Below are positions 1 to 7,506 of a stretch of DNA of 20,367 bases, in pieces (the stretch's first letter is position 1; each line of letters starts with the position of its first letter). The position numbers and the translations under genes are program-made. Source of the DNA: Clostridiales bacterium. GTDB lineage: Bacteria; Bacillota; Clostridia; WRLR01. The notes beneath the pieces were generated by a model. The model ran no database searches. It was not told the origin of the DNA and worked only from the letters and a program-made list of their open reading frames with translations. The stretch is taken from contig JAITSR010000237.1 of NCBI GenBank assembly GCA_031287655.1, forward strand, positions 1-20,367, written 5' to 3'.

Positions 1-3
1 AAG

Positions 4-31
4 AGTGCAGATAACTATACTTATCTGCACT
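4..31. promoter_or_regulatory. Palindromic operator-like site, copy 1
   Basis: A perfect inverted repeat has 11-bp arms (AGTGCAGATAA / TTATCTGCACT) around a 6-bp centre. A near-identical second copy lies at 118-145. Two copies upstream of a transport operon suggest binding sites for a dimeric sugar-responsive regulator. The centre contains TATACT, which resembles a -10 box, so a bound repressor could cover a promoter. The regulator is not in the window. A hairpin role in RNA is possible, but no T-tract follows. Confidence 0.6.
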
Positions 32-117
32 GTTAAAAATTGGAAGTTCAGAGCAGTATGTGGTATGCAAAAGAGAGTCAGAGTCCAAGATATGGTGGCT
101 GTTTCGCGCAAAAAAAG

Positions 118-145
118 AGTGCGGATAAGTATACTTATTTGCACT
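118..145. promoter_or_regulatory. Palindromic operator-like site, copy 2
   Basis: This second copy of the 28-bp palindrome has arms AGTGCGGATAA / TTATTTGCACT around GTATAC. It differs from copy 1 by one change in each arm, and the pairing survives through G-T pairs. The copies start 114 bp apart, close to 11 helical turns, which would suit looping by one regulator. It lies about 65 bp before the first permease start. No clear -35/-10 pair was found between this site and the gene. Confidence 0.6.
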
Positions 146-209
146 AACGAGTGCTCGTGTTGAGAAATCTGTACTATATAAGGAAGATCGCTGAAAAGGA
201 GGGGGCTGT

Positions 210-1241
210 ATGAGCGGCGGAAATAGCGGCAATCAACCGGATGGGGGCGGCGGCCCGGTCAAACGGAGCGGCCAAGGGGTCGTGGTTCGAGCCGGGGCAG
301 GGGCCGCGGTCGGGACCGTGCAAACCAGAGGAGCGCGCGCGGTAAAGGCGTTGAAGCTCGCGCGGAAGAACTGGGTGCTCTATGCGTTTCTGATCCCGTG
401 TCTGGCTTACGTCATCATCTTCAACTATGTCCCGATGTATGGCGTCCAGATCGCGTTCCGCGACTTTGCGGCGTCAAAGGGCATTTGGGGCAGCGACTGG
501 GTCGGGCTCAAGCACATCACGCGCTTTCTCTCGTCCTACCACTTTATGACGCTGCTCAAGAACACGCTGACGCTGAGCGTCTATTCGCTGGTCGCCGGAT
601 TTCCGATGCCGATTATCCTCGCTTTTGTGCTCAACTATACGACGTTCCGGCGGTTCCGCAAGTTCGCGCAGACCGCGACCTACGCGCCGCATTTGATTTC
701 GACGGTCGTTATCGTCGGGATGCTGCTCACCTTTATGCAGGGCGGCGGCGTCTTTAACCAGCTGCTCGCGAAGATCGGCGTCGACCCCGTTCTGTGGACG
801 GGCACGCCCAAGCTCTTTCCCCACATCTATGTGTGGTCCGGCATTTGGCAGGGGACCGGGTGGAGTTCCATTATATACATCGCGGTGCTGGCGGGGGTCA
901 GCAGCGAGCTGCACGAGGCCGCGATCGTTGACGGCGCGAATATCCTGCACCGCATTTGGTACATTGACTTTGCGGAGCTTCTGCCGACCGTCGTGATCCT
1001 CTTGATCATGAACCTCGGTCAGGTCATGAGCGTCGGCTTTGAAAAGGTCTTTTTGCTGCAGAACCCGGTCAACCTCGAGACCTCTGAGGTCATCGCGACC
1101 TATGTGTACAAGACCGGTATTCAGGGCGCGCAGTACAGCTTTTCAGCCGCGGTCGGCCTTTTCAACAATTTGGTCAACATCGTGCTTTTGGTTATCGTAA
1201 ACAAGGTCGCCGATGTGGTCACCGGCTCCAGTTTGTGGTAA
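210..1241 (+). CDS. Carbohydrate ABC importer permease, LplB/YtcP-type
   Basis: This is a membrane subunit of a binding-protein-dependent sugar importer. After a 44-residue Gly/Ala/Arg-rich leader, the protein reads like the usual start of the family (NWVLYAFLIPCLAYVIIFNY, then PMYGVQIAFRDF) and has about six hydrophobic segments. The EAA loop that contacts the ATPase is visible near residue 235 (HEAAIVDGANILHRIW). The start is supported by AAAGGAGG just upstream. The second permease follows after 13 nt, so the two are cotranscribed and probably form a heterodimer. The odd part is the N-terminal extension: its DNA at 243-271 matches the dispersed repeat seen at 10203-10230. The substrate cannot be read from sequence; the neighbouring glycosidases suggest oligosaccharides. 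Confidence 0.93.
   Translation: MSGGNSGNQPDGGGGPVKRSGQGVVVRAGAGAAVGTVQTRGARAVKALKLARKNWVLYAFLIPCLAYVIIFNYVPMYGVQIAFRDFAASKGIWGSDWVGLKHITRFLSSYHFMTLLKNTLTLSVYSLVAGFPMPIILAFVLNYTTFRRFRKFAQTATYAPHLISTVVIVGMLLTFMQGGGVFNQLLAKIGVDPVLWTGTPKLFPHIYVWSGIWQGTGWSSIIYIAVLAGVSSELHEAAIVDGANILHRIWYIDFAELLPTVVILLIMNLGQVMSVGFEKVFLLQNPVNLETSEVIATYVYKTGIQGAQYSFSAAVGLFNNLVNIVLLVIVNKVADVVTGSSLW
243..271 (+). repeat. Fragment of the GC-rich dispersed repeat in the permease N-terminus
   Basis: The stretch reads GGCGGCGGCCC, then GTCAAACGG, then AGCGG. It closely matches the core at 10203-10230 and, less well, 5616-5650, with one extra G that shifts the frame after the proline codon. It encodes DGGGGPVKRSG here against TGGGGPSNGG in the GH67-like gene. 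The match is short and GC-rich, so chance or convergent simple sequence cannot be excluded. Confidence 0.4.
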
Positions 1242-1254
1242 AAAGGAGGTTCAC

Positions 1255-2151
1255 ATGAATTTGAGTTTGAAGGGGCGCTCCGCGGTTGACAAGACGGTGC
1301 TGATCATCTTTAACATTTTGCTCGTGTTCGCCGCGGTCGTCGTCATCTATCCGCTGTACTTTGTGCTGATCGCGTCTGTCAGTTCCCCCGACGCCGTCAA
1401 CAGCGGGCGGGCGCTGTTTCTGCCCTCCGAGACGACGCTCGTGGGCTACAAGTACATTTTCCGGGACTGGCGCATTTGGATCGGGTACAGAAACACGATC
1501 CTGTATACCGTCTGCGGGACGGCGCTGGGCCTATTGCTGACGGTCATGGGCGGCTACTCGCTCTCGCGCCGCGACCTGCCGGGCAGGAAGATCATTACGA
1601 CGATTTTTATCATCACGATGTACTTTGGCGGCGGCTTGATCCCGACCTATCTTGTGATCCAGAACCTGCATTTGATCAACACACCGTATGTGCTGATGAT
1701 CCTCGGGAGCTTTTCGACGTTCAGCCTGATTGTGACGAGGACGTTTTTTTCTTCCAAAATCCCCTATGAGCTGCTGGAGGCCGCGAGCATCGACGGCTGC
1801 GGGAACGCGCGCTTCTTTGTCTCGATCGTGCTGCCGCTCTCCAAGGAGATCCTCTCGGTGATCGCCCTGCAATACGCGGTGGGACACTGGAACTCATTTT
1901 TCAACGCCCTGATCTATGTCAACGACGTTCAGTTTTACCCGCTCCAGCTCTTTTTGCGCGACATGCTGATCTCGGCGCAGTCCGGGGCGGCCGACGCGCT
2001 CAACTACGACGCGATGTTGGAGCTCAAGCAGGTGGCCGACACGATGAAGTATGGGATCATCATCGTCTCGTCGCTCCCTGTGCTGATTCTCTATCCGTTT
2101 TTACAGAAGTATTTTGTCCACGGGATTATGATCGGCAGCCTGAAAGGTTGA
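1255..2151 (+). CDS. Carbohydrate ABC importer permease, LplC/YtcP-type
   Basis: This is the second membrane subunit of the importer, about 298 residues with six predicted hydrophobic segments. The EAA loop is seen as YELLEAASIDGCGNARFF near residue 180, and the C-terminus ends in the family-typical KYFVHGIMIGSLKG. An in-frame ATG lies upstream at 1213 inside the previous gene. I chose ATG 1255 because AAAAGGAGGTTCAC directly precedes it. It follows the first permease by 13 nt and precedes the binding protein, the normal order for this family. No ATPase gene accompanies it; such systems commonly share an MsmX-type ATPase encoded elsewhere. Confidence 0.94.
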   Translation: MNLSLKGRSAVDKTVLIIFNILLVFAAVVVIYPLYFVLIASVSSPDAVNSGRALFLPSETTLVGYKYIFRDWRIWIGYRNTILYTVCGTALGLLLTVMGGYSLSRRDLPGRKIITTIFIITMYFGGGLIPTYLVIQNLHLINTPYVLMILGSFSTFSLIVTRTFFSSKIPYELLEAASIDGCGNARFFVSIVLPLSKEILSVIALQYAVGHWNSFFNALIYVNDVQFYPLQLFLRDMLISAQSGAADALNYDAMLELKQVADTMKYGIIIVSSLPVLILYPFLQKYFVHGIMIGSLKG

Positions 2152-2172
2152 CGGGAATAATAAAGAGTGCGT

Positions 2173-2282
2173 GAAAGAACCAAAAGCAGGAAAGAACCAA
2201 AGGCAAGAAAGAACCAGAGGCAGGAAAGAACGAAAAGCGTCAAAGAACCAGAGGCAGGAAAGAACCAAAGGCAGGAAAGAAC
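2173..2282 (+). repeat. 17-bp purine-rich tandem repeat (minisatellite)
   Basis: Six consecutive 17-bp units, starting at 2173, 2190, 2207, 2224, 2241 and 2258, plus a partial unit, follow the consensus GAAAGAACCAAAGGCAG. The array fills most of the 166-nt gap between the second permease and the binding-protein gene and ends 19 nt before that gene's ribosome binding site. It stays open in one frame (Lys/Arg/Gln-rich), but this is a by-product of the repeat, not a credible N-terminus, because a lipoprotein signal follows. Confidence 0.9.
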
Positions 2283-2317
2283 GGGGAAACACAACAAAAA
2301 AAGGAGGAGATTGGAAC

Positions 2318-4087
2318 ATGGGGAACATGAGAAAAAAAGGGAAGGCCGTGAGTTTGATCCTTGCGGCGCTGCTGCTGATCGGCGTTTTGGCCGCCTGCGG
2401 CCAGACGGATGGCGGCACGAGGACGACTGAGGCGGCGGCGACGACTGCCGCGGGGGCAGCGGCGGCCACAACGGCTGCGGCGGCAGCCACGACGACCGCC
2501 GCTGCGGCGGCGGATGCCACGACCACGGCTGCTGCGGCAGCCGATGCGACGACCGCCGCGGCTGCCGCGACGGACGAAAGGGCGATGGTCGGCAACATGT
2601 ATGTTGAAGGGCTGCCGATCGTCAAGGAGCCCGTGAACTACACGATGATGGTGCCGCGAGACGCCGCGAGCTCCAACACATGGGCGGAGAAGTGGATCGT
2701 TCAGGAGACGGAGAAGGAGACGAACGTCCACATCGAATTCCAAGAGACGCCGCAAACAGGCTGGATTGAGAAGGTCAATATCACGCTGGCCTCCGGCAAT
2801 CTGCCGGACGCTTTCGCGGGCAACGATATTCCGGATTTTGTAAAAAACATTTCGATGTTTCAGGAAATCAGCGGATATTTCCAGTATGGCCCGAGTATTC
2901 AGGAGATGTTTGCCGACCAGCCGGAGCTGATGGCCGGGATCACCGCGCCGGACGGGAAGATCTATTCCCTGCCGACGTATCGCTGGGACCGCTCGGTCCT
3001 CACGCCGCATGTCTTTTACTATTACAAGCCGTGGCTTGAGCAGATCGGCAAGGACGTCCCAAAGACGACCGCGGAATTTGAAGAAGTGTTAAAGCTCGAA
3101 AAAGAGGGCGATCTGAACGGAAACGGCAAGGCGGACGAGGTCCCGCTCGGATACGCGTGGGTGGATGGCAAGCCGGTTGACGCGATGTTCGGCGCCTTTG
3201 GCGTCGTCGACAACCCGCAGTACGCCTATCCCGACGAGAACGACAAGGTGATCTTCCCCGCGGAGCAGCCGGGCTACTACGAAGGTTTAAAGTGGATGCA
3301 CTCGCTCTATGCGGCGGGCTACTTTGAACAGGAGCTCTTTACGATGACGTCGGACGCCTTTGGGCCTAAGCGCGACGCCGTGGGCGCCGACCGCGTGTAT
3401 GGTTTTATCGCCTCGTTCTTCCCCAATCGCGAGGAGCTTGACGACTGGGCCGTACTGCCTCCGCTCACCGGGCCGAACGGCGACCAGCTGTGGACTTCAA
3501 ACAGACTGCCCGGCGGCAGAATGTCCGGCTTTGCGATTACGACAAAAGCGCAGAACCCCGAGGTCCTCGTGCGCTGGTATGACAACAATATCTCGAGCCT
3601 TGAGAAGGTGATGTACTGGTTCTACGGCCCAAAGGACGGCGGCACATGGAAACCCGACGCTTCGGGAAAAGGCTGGGAGGAGACCTCCGATTTCGTGCCG
3701 GAAGGCATGGGGGACAACGAGTTTGAGCGCACCGTGACGGTCGCGGGGAACTCCCCGGCGTACCTTCGGATCCGGTTCGACGCCCTGCGCGTGCAAGAAC
3801 CGGCGGTCGAAATGCGCATCGCGGGCGTTGACGAGTTCCTCGAACCGCATATGGTAAAGTACCTCCCGACGGGTCTTCAGGACACCGACGACGCGACCGA
3901 GATCGCGCTGCTCTTTGCTGATATTGAGAGCTATATGGCGCGCTTTAAGGCGAACGCGATCGTCGAGGGGATTGACGACGCGCAATGGCAGGCGCATTTG
4001 GCCGCTTTAAAGCAGCTGCGCGTGGACGAGTACATTGCGCTCTACCAGAAATATTACGACCTCAAGAAGGATTCAAGCGGCCAGTAA
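2318..4087 (+). CDS. Extracellular solute-binding lipoprotein of the sugar importer
   Basis: This is the surface-anchored binding protein that delivers sugars to the two upstream permeases. ATG 2318 follows AAAGGAGGAGATTGGAAC, giving 589 residues that begin with MGNMRKKGKAV, a hydrophobic stretch and lipobox LAAC with the lipidated cysteine at residue 27. An upstream in-frame ATG at 2171 would only add the minisatellite translation. Residues 38-85 are an Ala/Thr linker with repeated TTTAAAAADA units, probably a flexible or glycosylated spacer from the membrane. The mature part resembles the large LplA/YtcQ-type family 1 binding proteins: a binding-domain start (VNYTMMVPRD), a calcium-like DLNGNGKADEVP segment, and Trp/Tyr-rich regions. 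Ligand unknown; the neighbouring GH29, GH42 and GH67-like enzymes suggest fucosylated or galactosylated glycans. Confidence 0.93.
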   Translation: MGNMRKKGKAVSLILAALLLIGVLAACGQTDGGTRTTEAAATTAAGAAAATTAAAAATTTAAAAADATTTAAAAADATTAAAAATDERAMVGNMYVEGLPIVKEPVNYTMMVPRDAASSNTWAEKWIVQETEKETNVHIEFQETPQTGWIEKVNITLASGNLPDAFAGNDIPDFVKNISMFQEISGYFQYGPSIQEMFADQPELMAGITAPDGKIYSLPTYRWDRSVLTPHVFYYYKPWLEQIGKDVPKTTAEFEEVLKLEKEGDLNGNGKADEVPLGYAWVDGKPVDAMFGAFGVVDNPQYAYPDENDKVIFPAEQPGYYEGLKWMHSLYAAGYFEQELFTMTSDAFGPKRDAVGADRVYGFIASFFPNREELDDWAVLPPLTGPNGDQLWTSNRLPGGRMSGFAITTKAQNPEVLVRWYDNNISSLEKVMYWFYGPKDGGTWKPDASGKGWEETSDFVPEGMGDNEFERTVTVAGNSPAYLRIRFDALRVQEPAVEMRIAGVDEFLEPHMVKYLPTGLQDTDDATEIALLFADIESYMARFKANAIVEGIDDAQWQAHLAALKQLRVDEYIALYQKYYDLKKDSSGQ

Positions 4088-4105
4088 CAGCCGAGGGCCA
4101 TGACG

Positions 4106-4125
4106 ATCGGGCCGCGCGGCCCGAT
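4106..4125 (+). terminator. Short perfect palindrome after the binding-protein gene
   Basis: This is a 20-nt perfect palindrome (ATCGGGCC, GCGC, GGCCCGAT) that folds as an 8-bp stem with a 4-nt loop, 18 nt after the stop. It is followed by only AAAAC, so it is not a classical T-tract terminator. It may act with the next hairpin to protect the 3' end of the importer mRNA or reduce readthrough. Confidence 0.45.
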
Positions 4126-4147
4126 AAAACCATCTGATATTCGGGAT

Positions 4148-4186
4148 GCCGACCGGGGCCCGCATGGATTGCGGGCCCCGGTCGGC
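4148..4186 (+). terminator. Very stable 16-bp hairpin between importer and fucosidase genes
   Basis: Arms 4148-4163 and 4171-4186 pair perfectly (GCCGACCGGGGCCCGC) around the 7-nt loop ATGGATT. No U-run follows. It could be a T-less terminator, an mRNA stabiliser giving differential expression of the importer over the enzymes, or both. Confidence 0.6.
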
Positions 4187-4263
4187 GTGGACCCGGTATT
4201 GCAATTGCGGGGAAATAGGGGGAAAATAGAAGGCAAAAGCGGAGTGACTATAAGGAGGTTCCT

Positions 4264-5529
4264 ATGATCAATCGTTTTCGGTTTCACGACGCGCGCGACT
4301 GGTTCAACGAAAAGCGTCTCGGTCTATTTATTCACTGGGGAATCTATTCGATCCCGGCGTGGCACGAGCAGATGGAGTGGCGGGGCCGGATGCCGCGCAA
4401 GGAGTACGAGCCGCTGATGCGTGAGTTTAATCCGGTAAAATACGACCCCGACGCGTGGCTCGCGCTCGCAAAGAGCGTCGGCATGGAGTTTGTCACGATC
4501 ACGACAAAGCATCACGACGGCTTTTGCATGTTCGACAGCAAGTACACCGACTTTAAGATCACAAACACACCTTATCGGAAGGACATTGTAAAAATGCTCG
4601 CCGACGCGGCCGCGCGTCAGGGCCTTGTGATGGGTCTTTACTATTCGATCCCCGACTGGAACCACAAAAACTATCCGAATCAGGGTCGGCATCATGAGAT
4701 GTGGGGGCCGCGCGCGGGCGACGAGCCGGATTATGACAAATACTTTGCCTACATGGAAAATCAGGTGACGGAGCTTTGCACGGGCTACGGGCCGATCGGG
4801 CAGCTCTTTTGGGACATCAACGTCGCGGGCTACAACCGCACGGCCTTCAACGATCAAATCCGCAAGCTCCAGCCTTCGATCGTGATCAACAACCGCGGGC
4901 CGGAAAACTGGGACTATTCGACGCCGGAGCGGCATGTGCCGGACGGGATGGAGTTCACGCAGAGGACCGAAGCCGTCCAGTCGCTGGGGCGCGAGAGCTG
5001 GGGGCACAAGCTCGACGAGGACTATTACAACCCGAAATATATCATGCAGAGCATCGACAAAATCCTCGCGATGGGCGGCAACTACATGCTGAACGTCGGG
5101 CCCAAGGCGGACGGCACGCTCGACGAGCGCGACACGGCCTCGCTTCAAAGGATCGGGCGGTGGTATACAAAGGTGCGCGAGGCGTTCACGCCAGACACCT
5201 ATCCGGCGACGAGCATGATTACGCAGGCCACGCACGGCGAGATGAAGGACCGGATACTCCTGACGCGCCGTGTGAATACAAACACGATCTATGTCCACGC
5301 GTATGAGGACCTTGCGACGAACGCGATTTCAATGCGCCCCTTCACGGCAAACCCTGTAAAGGCGACGCTGCTGAACGACGGCAGCCCCGTTGAGACGGTC
5401 GTGAGCAAAACGCCCGGATACCACCATGAGGACCGCGCGTTTCTGCGGCTCCGCGGTCTCCCGACGACGAAGATCACCGACGAGCCGCTCGTTGTAAAAC
5501 TCGAATTTGACGGCGCGCTCTGCGAATAA
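4264..5529 (+). CDS. GH29 alpha-L-fucosidase
   Basis: This enzyme is predicted to release L-fucose from glycans by a retaining mechanism. The 421-residue protein has the GH29 N-terminal hallmarks: RLGLFIHWGIYSIPAW (His24), TTKHHDGFCMF (His83-His84), and YYSIPDWNH. The likely nucleophile is Asp184 in QLFWDINVAGYN. The common family text around the nucleophile is WFDG or WND, so this local motif is atypical. The barrel continues to MLNVGPKADGTLDE near residue 280, followed by a short beta domain, as in shorter family members. ATAAGGAGGTTCCT supports the start. No signal peptide is visible, so it probably acts in the cytoplasm on imported oligosaccharide. The acid/base residue cannot be assigned by eye. 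Confidence 0.92.
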   Translation: MINRFRFHDARDWFNEKRLGLFIHWGIYSIPAWHEQMEWRGRMPRKEYEPLMREFNPVKYDPDAWLALAKSVGMEFVTITTKHHDGFCMFDSKYTDFKITNTPYRKDIVKMLADAAARQGLVMGLYYSIPDWNHKNYPNQGRHHEMWGPRAGDEPDYDKYFAYMENQVTELCTGYGPIGQLFWDINVAGYNRTAFNDQIRKLQPSIVINNRGPENWDYSTPERHVPDGMEFTQRTEAVQSLGRESWGHKLDEDYYNPKYIMQSIDKILAMGGNYMLNVGPKADGTLDERDTASLQRIGRWYTKVREAFTPDTYPATSMITQATHGEMKDRILLTRRVNTNTIYVHAYEDLATNAISMRPFTANPVKATLLNDGSPVETVVSKTPGYHHEDRAFLRLRGLPTTKITDEPLVVKLEFDGALCE

Positions 5530-5537
5530 GGCGGACC

Positions 5538-5571
5538 CCGCGCGCGGCGTCAGACATGGCGCCGCGCGCGG
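5538..5571 (+). terminator. GC hairpin just after the fucosidase stop
   Basis: Arms 5538-5549 (CCGCGCGCGGCG) and 5560-5571 (CGCCGCGCGCGG) are perfect complements around the 10-nt loop TCAGACATGG. The hairpin begins 9 nt after the stop. No T-run follows, so it is a possible factor-assisted terminator or 3'-end stabiliser. It also abuts the left copy of the dispersed repeat. Confidence 0.5.
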
Positions 5572-5572
5572 T

Positions 5573-5710
5573 GAGCACGGCGGCGGAACGTTTGCGCTTC
5601 CATCCGCCCGCGACGGGTGGGCGGCAGTGGCCTATCAAACGGCGGCGGCATGTCAAGCGGCGGCATGTCAAGCGGCGGCCTTTCAGCCTATGGCGTATCC
5701 CATGTGGAGA
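5573..5710 (+). repeat. Dispersed GC-rich repeat, intergenic copy (left of the ABC cassette)
   Basis: From CACGGCGG at 5576 the sequence tracks 10163 onward at roughly 88% over about 50 nt. Both share TTGCGCTTC, ATCCGCCCGCGACGGG, a following TCAAACGGCGGC and a TTTCAGCC..ATGGC tail. This copy also contains a tandem CATGTCAAGCGGCGG doublet. Read in the matching frame it would give AAERLRFHPPATGG against AEERLRFYPPATGG inside the GH67-like protein, but here it is not part of a supported gene. It fills the gap between the fucosidase and the AT-rich cassette. Confidence 0.75.
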
Positions 5711-5721
5711 GGCGTTATTAA

Positions 5722-7506
5722 ATGGCAAAACATATTTTATTAGCGATAAAGACTATGTGGAAGTATGCGCGACTTGCGACATTGCTTAAATTTGTTGAGG
5801 TCATTTTCGTTTCGGCTATGACACCTCTGTCATTGTTGTTTACCCAAAACTTGATAAACGGGTTTGTGTCTTACTTTCATTCGGAATCAAAACTTTCGTC
5901 TATCATCTTATGGTCTGTTTTACTAATCTTGAGCATGTTTCTTGTTTCCTGTACCGGCTTTCTCAATGATGTGCAGAGCATTAACATGAAACGCAAGCTA
6001 AACGAACAGTTCACCCAGCATATTGTTGAGAAATACAGGCGAATTGAGTTCGCTTGCTTTGAGGATACAAAGATTCAGGACACGCTTTTACGGATGGGCA
6101 ACTCACCGCAGGACTTAATTTTGAACACCTTTCAAGATTTCATGTCGGCGCTCTCCACTTTCATAAGTATTGTTGGGGTAATATTTATTTTTGCTCAGAT
6201 TTCATGGTTTCTTCCACTGATATTCTTTCTCATAATACCTCTCATGATATGGCTTGATTTTCTGGCGATGAACACGATGAATGATATGTTTAATAGTCAA
6301 ACCGAAGATGAACGGTGGCTTTCATATTATGCGGGACTCCTGTCCACTAAAAATTCATTGCTTGAATTAAGGGTGTTTTCAGCCGCGAATTACATTATGA
6401 ATCTATGGAAAGTCAAAAATAAAAAGGTTCTGCGTGAGAGGCTCAAGACAACAATTCGCGCTCAAAAGTATTTTGCTGTCAACAGCGCAGTTATTTTTAC
6501 TTGGATCGGTATATTGTTATTTTCGATGATATGGGGTATAAGCCGTTCGCTCGTTTCGCTGGGCTTATTTGTTTCACTTGTTGGTTCGGCGGGGAGTATT
6601 CTTGAAATTACCGAACGTCTGTCATTCATTTTATCAAATATCACGCGGCACTATCTGCAAGTACAGCATTATGCCGTTTTTATCAATCTTCCCGAGAATC
6701 CGAAGCGCGACGCCGAAGCGGCTTTCCCAAATGGCATCCATGAAATCGAATTTGACAATGTGTATTTTCGCTATCCAAATACAGAAAACGAGATTCTAAA
6801 AGGCGTCTCGTTCAAAACAAGCAATGCTGAAAGACTGTCTATCGTAGGCAAAAACGGCGCGGGAAAGTCCACTGTTATCAAACTGTTGTGCAGGCTTTAT
6901 CAGCCGGATGCAGGAACAATCAAAATTAACGGAGTCAACCTTAACGATTTGTCAGAGCGTCAATTGAGCGATACTTTATGCGTCGTTTTTCAGGATTATT
7001 GTTGTTACAATCTTTCGCTGCGAGAAAACATTGCTCTTTCCAATATTGAAAAAATTACCGGCGATTTTGAAATCCAGCAGGCTTTAATAAAAGGCAAAGC
7101 CCATATGATTTCAGACAACCTTGATGTGCCTTTGGGGAAAATAGAGGATGAGGGTATTGATGTTTCAGGCGGGCAGTGGCAGCGCATCGCCATTTCCAGA
7201 GCGCTATTCTCAGACAGCCCATTTGTGATTCTTGATGAACCGACGGCTTCACTCGACCCCCTTGCGGAAAGTGAGATGTATCAATCGTTCACAGATATTT
7301 TACAGGACAGGGGCTGTATTATGATTTCACATCGCCTCGCAAGCGCAAAAATGGCGGATAAGGTCATCGTTATTGACGACGGGATTGTTGCCGAAAACGG
7401 ACGCCACGCAGCCCTGCTAAAAGAGCATGGATTATATGCAAAAATGTGGGAAGCTCAGAGCCACTGGTATGTAGGGGGGATGGATGGGGTCGGCAATGAA
7501 AAATAA
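5722..7506 (+). CDS. ABC exporter half-transporter 1 (membrane plus ATPase)
   Basis: This 594-residue protein fuses an N-terminal membrane domain (about six segments, residues 15-300) to an ATPase domain. The ATPase shows Walker A GKNGAGKST at 376, signature VSGGQWQR at 481, Walker B VILDEPTASLDP at 502 and the switch histidine in SHR at 537. All key residues are intact. The start at 5722 has GGAGAGG about 9 nt upstream. The next gene overlaps its 3' end and encodes a second half-transporter, so the two most likely form a heterodimeric exporter for a drug, peptide or lipid. Base composition is clearly AT-richer than the flanking glycosidase genes, with many A/T third positions, suggesting acquisition. 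No precursor peptide or modification gene is visible, so the substrate is unknown. Confidence 0.93.
   Translation: MAKHILLAIKTMWKYARLATLLKFVEVIFVSAMTPLSLLFTQNLINGFVSYFHSESKLSSIILWSVLLILSMFLVSCTGFLNDVQSINMKRKLNEQFTQHIVEKYRRIEFACFEDTKIQDTLLRMGNSPQDLILNTFQDFMSALSTFISIVGVIFIFAQISWFLPLIFFLIIPLMIWLDFLAMNTMNDMFNSQTEDERWLSYYAGLLSTKNSLLELRVFSAANYIMNLWKVKNKKVLRERLKTTIRAQKYFAVNSAVIFTWIGILLFSMIWGISRSLVSLGLFVSLVGSAGSILEITERLSFILSNITRHYLQVQHYAVFINLPENPKRDAEAAFPNGIHEIEFDNVYFRYPNTENEILKGVSFKTSNAERLSIVGKNGAGKSTVIKLLCRLYQPDAGTIKINGVNLNDLSERQLSDTLCVVFQDYCCYNLSLRENIALSNIEKITGDFEIQQALIKGKAHMISDNLDVPLGKIEDEGIDVSGGQWQRIAISRALFSDSPFVILDEPTASLDPLAESEMYQSFTDILQDRGCIMISHRLASAKMADKVIVIDDGIVAENGRHAALLKEHGLYAKMWEAQSHWYVGGMDGVGNEK

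Noticed and set aside
2173..2282. CRISPR array
   Set aside because: Units are 17 bp and contiguous with no spacers; no cas genes are present. The 20-bp array at 12311 is rejected for the same reason.
2171..2317. Longer start for the binding protein, adding 49 Lys/Arg/Gln residues
   Set aside because: It only translates the minisatellite and would place a lipoprotein signal internally; a strong ribosome binding site precedes ATG 2318.
2240..3010. Long minus-strand frame opposite the binding-protein gene
   Set aside because: Arg/Gly-rich translation typical of the shadow of a GC-rich gene; no ribosome binding site or recognisable domain. The same holds for other long opposite-strand frames at 4324-5298, 10323-11222, 12121-13002 and 15615-16748.
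5507..5743. Small coding gene between fucosidase and exporter
   Set aside because: No ribosome binding site; the translation is Ala/Gln repeat sequence from the dispersed repeat and overlaps the exporter start.
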